64,000 bases of DNA from assembly GCA_017165825.1 (NCBI GenBank), contig CM029378.1, forward strand, positions 15,994,970 through 16,058,969, given 5' to 3'. The notes under the pieces are model-generated. The model ran no database searches and was not told where the DNA came from. It saw only the letters and a list, made by a program, of their open reading frames with translations. Below, in pieces: positions 10,855-22,600 of the stretch. Both the position numbers and the translations under genes were made by a program. Positions within the stretch are counted from its first letter, which is position 1; each line of letters begins with the position of its first letter. This stretch comes from Hepsetus odoe. Lineage: Eukaryota > Chordata > Actinopteri > Characiformes > Hepsetidae.

Positions 10855-13800
10855 CCCATGGGCTCACCACCTGTGGGAGGGGCCAAAGAGGTCGGGTGCA
10901 TTGTGAGCTGGGCGGTGGCTGAAAACGGGGGCCTTGGCGGTCCGACCCTCGGCTGCAGAAGCTAGCTCTAGGGACGTGGAATGTCACCTCTCTGGTGGTG
11001 AAGGAGCCTGAGCTAGTGCGCGAGGTTGAGAAGTTCCGGCTAGATATAGTTGGACTCACCTCGACACACAGCTTGGACTCTGGAACCAGTCTCCTTGAGA
11101 GGGGCTGGACTCTTTTCCACCCTGGAGTTGCCACCGGTGAGAGGCGCCGAGCAGGTGTGGGCCTACTTATTGCCCCACAGCTTGGGGCCAGTACATTGGG
11201 GTTTACCCCGGTAGATGAGAGGGTGGCGGCCCTCCGCCTTCGGGTCGGGGGACGGGTCCTTAGTGTTGTCTGCGCTTATGCGCCAAACAGCATTCTGGAC
11301 TACCCACCCTTTCTGGGGTCTCTGGAGGGGGCTCTAGAGAGCGTCCCTGCTGGGGACTCCATCGTTCTGCTCGGGGACTTCAATGCTCACGTGGGTAATG
11401 ACAGTGACACCTGGAAGGGCGTAATTGGGAGGAATGGCCCCCCCAATCTGAACCAGAGCTGTGTTTTGTTATTGGACTTTTGTGCTCATCACGGATTGTC
11501 CATAACGAACACCATGTTCAGGCGTAAGGATGTCCACATGTGCACCTGGCACCAGGACACCCTAGGCCGCAGTTCGATGATCGACTTTGTGGTCGTGTCG
11601 CCGGACTTGCGGCCCCATGTCTTGGACACTCGGGTGAAGAGGGGGGCGGAGCTGTCAACTGACCACCACCTGGTGGTGAGTTGGCTTCGTTGGTGGGGGA
11701 GGATGCCGGTCAGGCCTGGTAGGCTCAAACGCATCGTGAGGGTCTGCTGGGAACATCTGGCAGAATCCCCTGTCAGGACAAGTTTCAACAACCACCTCCG
11801 TCAAAGCTTTAACCATGTCCCGGGGGAGGTAGGGGACATTGAGTCTGAATGGACTATGTTCTGCGCCTCCATTGTCAAGGCGGCTGACCAGAGCTGTGGC
11901 CGGGAGGTGGTCGGTGCTTGTCGCGGTGGCAACCCTAGAACCCGTTGGTGGACACCAGCGGTGAGGGATGCCATCAAGCTGAAGAAGGAGTCCTACCGGG
12001 CCTTTTTGGCCAGTGGGGCTCCGGAGGCAGCTGATAGGTACTGACAGGCCAAGCGGAATGCGGCTCTGGTTGTTGCTGAGGCAAAAACTCGGGCATGGGA
12101 GGAGTTTGGAGAGGCCATGGAGAAGGACTTCCAGACGGCTTCGAGGAAATTCTGGTCCACCATCCGGCGTCTCAGGAGGGGAAAGCAGTGCACAGTCAAC
12201 ACAGTGTATAGTGGGGATGGTGCGCTGCTGACCTCGACTTGGGACGTTGTGGGTCGGTGGGGGGAGTACTTCGAAGACCTCCTTAATTCCACCAACATGC
12301 CTTCCGAGGAGGAAGCAGAGCCTGGGGACATAGAGGTGGACTCTTCCATCTCTGGGGCCGAGGTTGCCAAGGTGGTCAAAAAGCTCCTTGGTGGCAGGGC
12401 TCCAGGAGTGGATGAGATCCGCCCAGAGTTCCTCAAGGCTCTGGATGTTGTAGGACTGTCATGGCTGACACGCCTCTGCAACATCGCATGGACATCGGGG
12501 ACGGTGCCTCTGGATTGGCAAACCGGGGTGGTGGTCCCCCTCTTTAAGAAAGGGGACCGGAGGGTGTGTTCCAACTATCGAGGGATAGTTGATAGTTGTT
12601 GTTCCAACTATCTTCTCAGCCTCCCGGGGAAAGTCTATTCAGGGGTCCTGGAAAGGAGGGTCCGTCGGATAGTCGAACCTCGGATCCAGGAGGAGCAATG
12701 TGGTTTTCGTCCAGGTCGTGGAACAGTGGACCAGCTTTACACCCTTAGCAGGGTCCTGGAAGGTGCATGGGAGTTTGCCCAACCAGTTTACATGTGCTTT
12801 GTGGACTTGGAGAAGGCATTCGGGGGCTCCTGTGGGGGGTACTCCGGGAGTATGGGGTATTGGATTCCCTGCTAAGGGCTGTCCGGTCCCTGTACAACCG
12901 GTGTCAGAGCTTGGTCCGCATTGCCGGCAGTAAGTTGGACCTGTTCCCGGTGAGGGTTGGACTCCGCCAGGGCTGCCCTTTGTCACCGATCCTGTTCATA
13001 ATTTTTATGGACAGGATTTCTAGGCGCAGCCGGGGCGTTGAGGGGGTCCGGTTTGGTGGGCTCAGGATTGGGTCACTGCTTTTTGTAGATGACCTTGTCC
13101 TGTTGGCCTCATCAGGCCATGACCTTCAGCTCTCACTGGATCAGTTCGCAGCCGAGTGTGAAGCGGCTGGGATGAGAATCAGCACCTCTAAATCTGAGGC
13201 CATGGTCCTCAGTCAGAAAAGGGTGGAATGCCCTCTCAGGATTGGGAGTGAGACCTTGCCCCAAGTGGAGGAGTTTAATTATCTCGGAATCTTGTTCACG
13301 AGTGAGGGTAAAATGGAGCAGGAGATCGACAGGCGGGTCCGGGCAGCTTCTGCAGTGATGCGGGCTCTGCATTGGTCCGTCATGGTGACGAAGGAGCTGA
13401 GCCAGAAGGCAAAGCTCTCAATTTACCGGTCGATCTACGTTCCCACCCTCACCTATGGTCACGAGCTGTGGGTAGTGACTGAAAGAACGAGATCGCGAAT
13501 ACAAGCGGCCGAAATTAGTTTCCTCCGCAGGGTGTCTGGACTCTCCCTTAGAGATAAGGTGAGAAGCTCAGTCATCCGGCAGGGGCTCAAAGTAGAGCCG
13601 CTGCTCCTCCGCATCGAGAGGAGTCAGATGAGGTGGCTCGGGCATCTGATTAGGATGCCCCCTGGACGCCTCCCTGGTGAGGTGTTCCGGGCACGTCCCC
13701 CCAGAAAGAGACCCCGGGGAAGACCCAGGACACGCTGGAGAGACTATGTCTCTCGGCTGGCCTGGGAACACCTTGGGATCCGCCCGGAGGAGCTGGAAGA

Positions 13801-13899
13801 AGTGGCCGGAGAGAGGGAAGTCTGGGTATCCCTGCTGGAGCTGCTGCCCCCGCGACCCGACCTCGGATAAGCGGAAGAAAATGGATGGATGGATGGATG
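10855..13899 (+). mobile_element. RTE/RTE-X-like LINE, nearly full coding length
   Basis: This is a non-LTR retrotransposon with one long endonuclease-reverse transcriptase frame, a very short 3' UTR after the TAA at 13868-13870, and a 3' tail of ATGG repeats at 13880-13899. A T-run plus AA lies on both sides (10839-10850 and 13899-13908). It may be a target-site duplication, but it is low complexity. The higher GC content stands out sharply from its surroundings. Assignment to RTE-X is from the protein style and tail and is tentative. Confidence 0.85.
10947..13870 (+). pseudogene. LINE endonuclease-reverse transcriptase, broken ORF
   Basis: An APE-type endonuclease comes first: GTWNV at about 10971, LLGDFN near 11367-11384, SMIDFVVV near 11573, and STDHH near 11655. 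The RT follows: GFRPGRGT and FVDLEKAF (motif A), GLRQGCPLSP, and the catalytic FVDD at 13082-13093. The C-terminal part ends in RPRGRPRTRW and LLPPRPDLG. Translation is open upstream of the first ATG/GTG, so the start may be lost. A TGA at 12042-12044 interrupts the frame, which continues unchanged afterwards (TGA where CGA would keep it open). A frameshift with loss of bases lies at about 12821, straight after LEKAF. A short in-frame insertion sits at 12580-12612. It is an inactive but fairly young-looking copy. Confidence 0.85.
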
Positions 13900-13908
13900 T
13901 TTTTTTAA

Positions 13909-15938
13909 ATGTTATTTTGGTGTAATAATGTTTCAGAACCCCTAAATAATAGTAAAATTTATGTAACAGACTCTATATAATAGAGCTATATAGGAGCACC
14001 AAACAAAGCTAGATGTGCTGCCTGAAAACTTAGTCATTGGAACACTGCAACTCATATATAGGAAATACTTACACACATTGTTCTTTAAAACTACAGAGAT
14101 TTACCAGCGTCACATTATTGGAACACATCCATGATGGATGCACGCTAAGGGTTAGACTTGGAGGAGGAGAAGGACCTTGAGTTTTGGGCCTCGTTCCAAA
14201 TTTCAGTTACTTTAAAACTCCATTTGAATCTCCCTCTATCATTTATTTGTTTGAATGGCTGCTGGGACTTTAAGAATATTTACATATTATGACCCCAGCA
14301 GAGGTAGATAGAATTATCTTAAGTCATATTCAGTATTGCTAAGAAAAGAAACATTAATATTAGAAAACAAATAATAAAGTAGAAAGAAGGCAGCATAAAA
14401 TTCTCCTCCAACTCTTACCTCCATTGAAGTACAAGCAAATAAAATTTTCACATAATGTCACCTGGAGGGTAAAACATGGCTTTCTTCTACTGCTCGAGAT
14501 TTACGTTTTCCCAAGTGTGTTTAGACAAAATGCTGGTTTGTTGTTGCTCAATTGGGTGCAGTAACCTGGACTGTACTTCTTCAAAATCTGATCTTAAAAA
14601 GGAAAACCCAGAGAGGAGAGGTTGAAAAATTCAGGCTATTAGTCTGTTTCCCTTAGGAGAGAATCCAAGAATGGCATTAAAGTCCACACATGTATGCAGG
14701 AAACATTTCATCAAAGATAAGCAATTAGTAAGTAAACAATTAGTTATTTAATTACAGTATTTATAGTCTTTATACCTTTCTGTTATGGTTCTGACATGTT
14801 TAGTTTTTGTGGGCCAACACAACCAACTCCAGTGGCCTACTCCATCACCGGGGGCTTCAGTGTAAAGAACTGAAACGGTTACAGTAACAGTTAATAAGTG
14901 AAAGGCTCATGTTTAGTCATTGTAAGGGGAAAGATTCTTCACTAGATATATGTAGACAACGTGGATCTCTGGAAGGCTCTGAAATACATTGGTGGGTACG
15001 TTATATGGATTGCAAGTGCCCAAAATGTGTTCTCATATCTAAACTAAAACTATTCTCAAAGTTTTTTCTGTTGATCTAATTTTTAATTGCTTGGGATAGA
15101 ACGAAACAAAGCTGTGCTGCAAATCTATAGAGTGTTTATTGCTGGCTGCCATGATAAAAAGATTTTCATCCCTTCAGGGCCCTGTGCCAGTCTTGTGAAT
15201 GAACTATGAATTACAACTACCCAGTTACAGTTACATGATGCTTCCCCGCTGGTAGGGTGAAAGTGGCAACATGCTTCCGTTTAGACACATGAAGCACTAT
15301 TGCCACTCTTTGAACTGCCACAACCACAGCGTCATTAGAGGAGAAAATAAACTGTCATTTTTGTTATGTCATGTAAGTCAAATAAGAGTAAAGGGGGAAT
15401 GAGGAAAAATATGATTTCTTGCACACCTGCCCACGGATGACTTTGGTATTTCAGGGGATTGAGCTCTACTGATGACAGAATCAAGGCTTTGATGGTTGAG
15501 CCACTTGGCAGCCCCATGATATTGGTCCTGTTTGCTTGACAGCATTTTTGCAAAGTAATGGACTGCACAAAATTTTAAATGGCCCACCCTGAGCCTATCT
15601 GAGGACAGGGCTCATGATGTTTCATTGTTTTAAAAATAAATTAACCTCTTTGACATTTTTGTTTTCTTGAACTGGTTTGTTGCTGCATCTTTTGTACTGA
15701 ATGCAGTTGGTTAGTCACATCATGTGTGGAGTCTAAAGTTTAGTTTTACATTAAAGCTGTAAGGCTAATGTAGATAACAAGGAATTCAACAAGTAATAAC
15801 AAGTCATTTGTATTGAAATGTTATTAGCTCTAATTTGTTAGATGTAATGTTTTGGTCATGTTGATGGACAGATTTAGAAGGAATCAAATAATCTTCCATT
15901 AATTAACTGCATTAGTTAACGTGTAATGGAATCTCTAT
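13909..15938. other. Unannotated AT-rich DNA
   Basis: I see no gene or clear transposon in this 2-kb stretch. Confidence 0.5.
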
Positions 15939-16090
15939 GGGGCAGAGGTGGCCTAAAGCTGGTCCTATGATTTAAAAGTTTTGGGTTTGAGTCCTGGACC
16001 AGTAGGTTTCCCTTGAGACAGATACCCTTGAGCAAGGTACTGCCCCAAACACTGCTCCCCAGGCGCAGGCATTGCAGCTCCTTTAAAGTG
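15939..16090 (+). mobile_element. tRNA-derived SINE, 5' part
   Basis: The tRNA-like head GGGGCAGAGGTGGCCTA (A-box region) and GGGTTTGAGTCCTGG (B-box region) lead into the family core CCCTTGAGCAAGGTACTG. The copy stops short and abuts an oppositely oriented SINE. Confidence 0.75.
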
Positions 16091-16250
16091 AAGTGAAAAG
16101 TGAAAATGACTATTCTTGTCATTGTGAGGTCACAGCACAGCACACAGTGAACCACAATGAAACTGGACCTCTGCATTTAACCCATGCAAACACCGTGCAG
16201 CAGAGGGCAGCAATGAAAGTACCCGGAGAGCAGTGACGGGGATGGTACCA
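16085..16250 (-). mobile_element. SINE 3' part, inverted relative to its neighbour
   Basis: Read on the minus strand, this is the body and tail of the SINE family seen elsewhere in the window (CCTCTGCTGCACGGTG-type block, then CACTGTGTGCTGTGC, ending in CACTTTTCACTTCACTT). It lies tail-to-tail with the plus-strand copy. Confidence 0.75.
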
Positions 16251-16464
16251 GACTAAGGTCAAATTCATTGCTTACTGTTCACAGTGTATGCATGCTAATA
16301 TAATGAATGTATTTATATATTAATTACAGAAAATAATACAGACAGTTTCAGGCACATATGTTGTAAGAAAAGAAAGATTACTTTAAGTATTGTATTCAAA
16401 CTTCTCTTACCACTTATGGTGATTTGCTTGCCTGTATTAATCTCTTTAAGTTACATAGGCTCAA

Positions 16465-16778
16465 CTCATTTATGTCTTCTCTTTCTCTTTTTATCTCATT
16501 TATATCTTCTCTTTCTCTTTTTATCTCATTTATGTCTTCTCTTTCTCTTTTTATCTCATTTATATCTTCTCTTTCTCTTTTTTATCTCATTTATGTCTTC
16601 TCTTTCTTTTTATCTCATTTATATCTTCTCTTTCTCTTTTTATCTCATGTATATCTTCTCTTTGTCTTTTTTATCTCATTTATGTCTTCTCTTTCTCTTT
16701 TTATCTCATTTATATCTTCTCTTTCTCTTTTTTATCTCATTTATGTCTTCCTTTTCTCTTTTTATCTCTCTTACGTCT
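16465..16778. repeat. 30-bp minisatellite with 60-bp higher-order pattern
   Basis: About ten copies of a pyrimidine-rich 30-bp unit built on CTTCTCTTTCTC plus TTTTTATCTCATTTAT. Successive units mostly alternate between ending ATGT and ATAT, giving a 60-bp superunit. A few units are 28-31 bp. Long open frames in more than one phase are a by-product of the repeat and do not indicate a protein. Confidence 0.95.
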
Positions 16779-16963
16779 ACAGTTTCTTTTGCTGCTGCAC
16801 AATGGCAGTAGTGTAGGTCTGTAATGGATTGGTTTAAGGTCAATATTACAAATCGAGTTGGGATGAAAAGCTTTCCATTCCCCACAGAAAATGTACCAGA
16901 CTGAGAACAGCTGAACCCAGCTGGGTCTGATTGACAGGCTATATCGACTGAAAGGTCTAAACC

Positions 16964-17144
16964 AGTAGTTCTCAACTCCAGCCCTGGGGACTCACTTAAC
17001 TTTCATGAATTTTCTGCCTCCAACACATCGGATTCAGCTGATGAAGAGCTTGATAATTACCTAATGAGAAGAATCAGATGTGTTTAGCCAGGAGATTGTA
17101 TAAGGCACTTGGTCCCAAGGACTGGACTTGGAGTTGACCTTTGG
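16964..17144. mobile_element. Palindromic MITE (hAT-like)
   Basis: The two ends are imperfect inverted repeats: AGTTCTCAACTCCAG on the left and CTTGGAGTTGACC on the right. The interior is also roughly palindromic around TTGATAATTACCTAATG, with TCAGCTGATGAAG and AATCAGATGTGTT. This layout is a widespread fish hAT-type miniature element. It has no coding capacity. Confidence 0.65.
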
Positions 17145-17674
17145 TATAAATCAGGGGTCAATCTAATCCCTAAAGGCCTGTACTTGTAGCAAAATGATCT
17201 TTTACATAACTTCAATGTAAATATAAGGGGGCAAAATCCCTGTGCTGAATTTTTATTCTATAAACTATGCATGCCTCAGTTGAACACCTAATTAACCAAC
17301 ACTTTAAGGATTTTATTTGCTGTTACAAACAGTTGTGGTGTAATTCTGAACAACCACTGATTATTACTGTTGACTCACACTGGTTTCTCATTTACACCAT
17401 CTTGAGTATTTGACCCTTTTCCTATCGGGCGCTTGGTCAGTTTCTTGCCACCTCCATGCTTTATTACTGCAGCTTGTTCTAGGCTGGCCTTCCCATGTAG
17501 ACAATCAGGCTTCTGCCACAAATTCAGTATGCTGCAGCAGATATTCAATTTTCCTGTGCTTACAAGCATCCTTTCATTGCCTCCTGTGGCTAAACCAACA
17601 GAGCAGTATAAAGTTAAAGATAAAACATATAGTAACAAATTTATATGGACAAATCTATCAGCACCATACATGGG
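17145..17674. other. Unannotated DNA
   Basis: Two overlapping open frames of about 110 codons start near 17410 and 17433, but they have no recognisable domain, and one runs on into the SINE fragment. I do not support a gene. Confidence 0.4.
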
Positions 17675-17790
17675 AAGTGTTGTTGTCTCTCAGCAAGGAG
17701 GTCCTGGGTTCAGCTCCCAGGCAAGTGCCCCATTGGTGAGTGTGTTTGTCTGTTTCTGCGGTTAAGATAATGAGTGAGTGAGATGAGAGT
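17675..17790 (+). mobile_element. SINE fragment
   Basis: TCCTGGGTTCAGCTCCCAGG resembles the B-box region of a tRNA-derived SINE. It is preceded by a worn A-box area and followed by a GAGTGAGTGAG-type end. Limits are approximate. Confidence 0.45.
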
Positions 17791-18131
17791 GAATAAAACT
17801 AGAAATGGTCCACCTCTGGCTTCTATTTATTTAGCAGAAACTAAGCACCTTTCACTGCAACAAGTGATGGGACAAAGCGTTTTGAACCTTCATCCACAGG
17901 ACTGAGAGCAGAGACCATGGATCCAGCAGAAAAAAATGCTTCATCACACTTCAGAATGTGCCGGGTCCTGCCACAGCTTCTGGTGGGTGCACTCCATCAC
18001 TGGGCTGGAATGGAATGCTGAGGGGTGCAGGCCGTGTGTGGAGGCAAGGCTGATTGCCTGAGACCTTTAATTTACCGCTCTCCAGCCTCCAGCATTGCTG
18101 CAGGAATTCAGCTCTGCTCACAGGTCCACAC

Positions 18132-18132
<1 letters not shown>

Positions 18133-18188
<56 letters not shown>
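18133..18188. repeat. (CA)n microsatellite
   Basis: A pure CA array of about 27 units. Confidence 0.98.
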
Positions 18189-19320
18189 CCCTCGCTAACA
18201 GCTCTGTAACCCTAGACCTCAGAGTAATTACGACTCATAATGCCACTGTGGTAATTACTGCTAAGCGCTGCTGGTTTTATATCTGAGGATATATAAGGGT
18301 GGATTGGAGAGGAAGAACAACAGAGATCAGTCATGTAAAAAGCTTGCCAGCCAACATCAAGAATTACATGAGGTCTGCTTCCATGACCTACATATTCTCA
18401 AAGAGTTAAAGCACACTGGAACAAAAATCCATCAGCCTTCGAGGTGTTCTTGGTTTATTTGGGAATTCTAAGCTGGCTGTGCTTGGGGTGTGTGTGTGGG
18501 GGGAGGGGGTGATGTGGCGAGGCGTGGGTGATAACCAGACCAAATGCAGGCCTGTAAACCCATTAAGTCAGAAATGGGGGCTCATGGGAAATGCTGTCTG
18601 AGGTGCTGAAAACCTTTTTAATTTGGGGCAGAAATTGTTTTGTTTCATCTGAATCAGGAAAAATGAAAAGTAGGACAATTGTGAGCATTGTCTGTATGCT
18701 GTGTCCCAGTCTAGACTCACGTTGGTGGAAAATAGACAAAAGCCAAATGTCTCATCAGGCCAATGTAACCTTTATTCTAACTGTACTTATTAATACATTT
18801 TCATAGCTTGATTTTAAAACCTGAACCTGCAGACGGAGATGTTAATGTTTGGTGTAACACTGAACAAAGAAATGCAACCAGATTGTATTATACCCAGATA
18901 CACGTCAAGTACCCCTGATACAAATCAAAAGTTTTTATTTAATATATTTTGTAAATGTATTAAACTTATTATCGGTTTACATTTCAGCTCCTGGTGTGCA
19001 ATATTTACACTTTTGTTTTTTAAATTTATGGTAGCTACTAAACAATTTATTGTAGTTAATGATTAAATTATAGCATTTACTGAGCTGTATAATTTTAAAT
19101 AGTCACTAGGTAATTTCTAGCAGTTTCTGAGCATTATACAGTATATAGTTACTAAATAATTTGTATGAGTTAGTATGTAATTTCTAATGGCTACTAAATA
19201 ATTGTGTAATGTTTTGTTGTTCTCGCTGTAGCTTGAACATAAACGCACAGCCACCATAAACAGAACTCAGGTACCACTTGTACAAAGAAAGTAACATAAA
19301 TAATGACCGACGCTCCACTC
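18189..19320. other. Unannotated DNA with a possible conserved noncoding block
   Basis: No gene is recognised. The part 18190-18290 has paired GTAATTAC motifs and looks less eroded than its surroundings. The part 18480-18540 is G-rich. Confidence 0.4.
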
Positions 19321-19690
19321 TGCTTCATTGGGGCTTATAAACCCTGCCCCCAATGAGGTACACCTGTCACCCAAATGAGCACAGGTGTGCACAGTCAGAG
19401 CAGAACATCACCTACCATGACAGGAGCCACTCCTGGGGCGCCAGACTCTATTCAGCCCAGTGCAGGGCCATTGAGGGGAGGCCAAACAACAGTGAACTCA
19501 AACAATTTAACATGGCCCATTCCAGGGCTGCAGCTGGCAGCGAGGGGTATCCCAATGTCCCAGTCCATAATGTCCTGCCCATTGTGGCAGGTGCGGAAGT
19601 CACATTCTCAGATGCAAAAGCCCCGCTGTCCCTGGCGGGCGCAGGCACAGATTTGGAATCCCTGCAGAAGCTATCTAGATCTACCTAAAT
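19321..19690. other. GC-rich block of unknown origin
   Basis: This block is clearly richer in G+C than the DNA on both sides and is open in two overlapping plus-strand frames of about 110 codons (19353-19688 and 19375-19713). Neither translation shows a domain I recognise. It starts with TTATAAACCCTGCCCCCAAT, and a GAGCACAGGTGTGCACAG segment follows. The most likely explanation is part of an unidentified repeat or retroelement end; an unrecognised exon is less likely. Confidence 0.35.
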
Positions 19691-19699
19691 ACCTCAGAA

Positions 19700-22600
19700 T
19701 TCTGATTGGTTAAATTAGATTAAATACAGCAAAATGGCATTGAATATAAAGGAACAAAAGGTTCACTGGAAGCTATTGTGCTAGGTTTTTGGCCATGTTT
19801 CTTTAAACCCTTGCTATTAAAATCTGTTTTCAGCATATTACAGCTTTAAAAAAAAAAAGAAAAGAAAAAAGCTGTACCTCAGATTTTTTTTTTTTTATTT
19901 ATATTTTTTTGCTTTGCTAAGGCTGTTCATTCTGTAGATATATTCTGGGCCAGTCAAATTAAACTTTGCCGTTTTGCAGTTTGCAGGCAGCAGCTGTTAT
20001 TTTCCTAAATGTATTTTTGTGCTGACTTAGCATTAACAAAGCAGCAAATAATGCAGGAACAGAATGCTCTCTGCGTCGTGCAAGTCACATTAAAAGAAGG
20101 TGTTTTTTTTTTTATGAAAGTAAGGCTTCCGCCGCCCCTTTTGATCAATTCTGTTCCTTTTATAGTTCAGAACAGACACTAAGGGATGGACACTACTGGC
20201 CATGAGACATGGTGAGCTGCTCTCATGAGTGTTGTGTATAGAATGAGAAATGCTGAAGGAATCATTTTTTTCTTTAGTGTTTAGATACAGATGTGTATCA
20301 TTGTCATTCCAGGGAGATGATCTGAATTCATCACCAGGAGAACAGGGCTGTTATTTTCTTTGCAAATCCTTCTGGAAGCTTACTGTTCGAGCTGTAATCT
20401 CCGAACAGGCACAGCAGAGGAGACAAGCAGTGTGCCTACCAATCAAATTTGCAGCACACTTCCCCTCCAGTTCACGGTGCCTTTGTCATCCGGGGAAAGG
20501 GCATGAGGGTCAGCGGTGTCTGCAGGCCATCTTAATCCAAATGTGAAGTGTGATAAATGAAGGTGGGGTCCATTTACTAATAAAATGAATAAGACCGATG
20601 ACGCTAGCTGTGACATTGGCTTGTAAAAGGATTGCAGAGTCGAATATGCTGGTGAAAAAATCATGGTTTCATATTAGCTGAATTACTCACAAACGTAGTA
20701 CAGTGAGCCCGGAGGAAATGGGCTGCAGGTGCTGGTTCTTACATTGCACTGGATTAATGTTGGTCAGCAGAGATCTGGTAAGTAGATGTTCGAGGAATTT
20801 GAGATTGATTTGTCTTCAACAATACACTTCATATAAATTATGTTTAATAGTTTATTTGTTTTGCTTTGTTGCAACATCATTCGTTGTTTTTGCTACTAAA
20901 CCAATTTTAAAGCTCAAAGAATCAAAAAATTTTTTGATTACTCACTGATATAAATTCAAGTGCAGTTTAGAACTGAAATTATTCAATGTAAAGAACTAGT
21001 GCAGAATTAGCTTTAGTGACATAACTACATTTAACTCCTTTAAATCCCTGCTTTACATCCTGTTGTGCTGTTACTACGTGGACTATAACGCAAACTGGTG
21101 AGCTATTCCTAATATACAGAAGGGTGTAATGAGTGTTAGGTGGGAGGGAGGGTTCTGGCCAATTAAGTTATATAAAATGACAAGGTAATGCAAACTGAAT
21201 GAATGGCAAAATGACAGTAGTGTCTAGTGGTTAATATTCTTCACATAATAAATTGTAGACCCCACGGTGCTGGAATTCTGAGCAAGTTAGATAAAGAATG
21301 CTGAAAGAAGCATTTTCTTTTGCTTTTTACTCACATATGATTGTTTGCAAACAGATACGAATCATTTTATTATTCCATTTGAATTTTAAGGGGAAAAGGA
21401 AAGTATGCCTTGAGATGTGACTATCGTTTTTGGGTATAACAATATTAATTTTGGACATTCGTTTAATTATCAATTAAATTATCCAAGTCGATGACACATC
21501 TGTTCATCCTTTTTGGCACATCTAGAACCAATTTGTTTATTCATGTATTTTTAATTTACAGCCTTCTAGTATTTTGAGAAATAGTTCTCCAGGTTTCCAG
21601 AGTTTATGGCTCTTTTTCACTCTAGTCCCTGTTCATCACCAGTTACACAGGATCATTTTTTGTTTGTTAAATTTAATGACACAGGGATCTGTGTGTAAAT
21701 CGTTCAAGCAGAACAAAGTCATCTAACTTAAAGCGGTGAAGAAATAAGTGAAGGTGCCACTGATTAGTAGATGCTGAAGGCTGAGTGCTTTGAATCCTTT
21801 TATCTAAAACTTTGTATCTTTAGACACTTTGCAGCTTATCACAGTAAAATATTTGTTTTGATTTCTTTAACTTAAATTACTCAATATACCAAAGATAATG
21901 GGCATATTGCACCAATAAGGTTATTCTTCAGCAAAATAGAAAAAAATGAGGGGATTCTTAAATATTTTGCACAGTGATTATAAAATGTGATATTGCACAG
22001 AATTACTACATTAAAACCATAATTATTATTTTTTTCTGGAACCACTGATTCCAAACTTTGAATGCTGTTATTTTCTCTTTTTCGCAAAGTAGTTGACCCC
22101 TTAAAACTTGAAACTGGGGCATTTTTATTTGGTCATCAGCACTAAATGGTCCTGTTTTATAGGTTCTGAGGCCTATTCGAAATGGCTGCTAACCAAACCT
22201 AATACTCAGGGGTGTTGCTCCTCTGACTCGTTTACATTTGCGGCTGAAATCAACAACAATGCAACAAATTCTTCACTCTCCTGAGACAGGAAAGTTCCCT
22301 AAGCCCTGTAACATCATCAGTAAAGGCACCAGAATATAAAAAAGTGGCCTGTTGATGTGTTGAATATGAGAGAGAGTATGATCTGAGTATTTATGTTTCT
22401 GAAGACTTTTTACTTTTTTGAATTTTGCACTTTCCGAACCCCAAGACCAATTTCATGGACTTCATGGACATTAACACACAGAAAAGACAATTCCTTGGTG
22501 TATCTATCAGGGCATATCACGCACAACAAGCGTATCAAGACTAGATTGCAGAGAAAAGGCGTGTATTAAAGGTCGTGTCCGTAACGGCAGAACTAGTACA

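Noticed and set aside
10839..13908. T-run plus AA as a firm target-site duplication of the RTE-X-like LINE
   Set aside because: Lengths differ on the two sides and the motif is low complexity, so it is recorded only as possible.
16465..16778. CRISPR-like array (30-bp repeats)
   Set aside because: The units are directly adjacent with no unique spacers, and the DNA is from a vertebrate.
16416..16816. Two ~130-codon hydrophobic repeat proteins
   Set aside because: Both come from the 30-bp minisatellite, which is open in several phases; there is no sign of selection for a protein.
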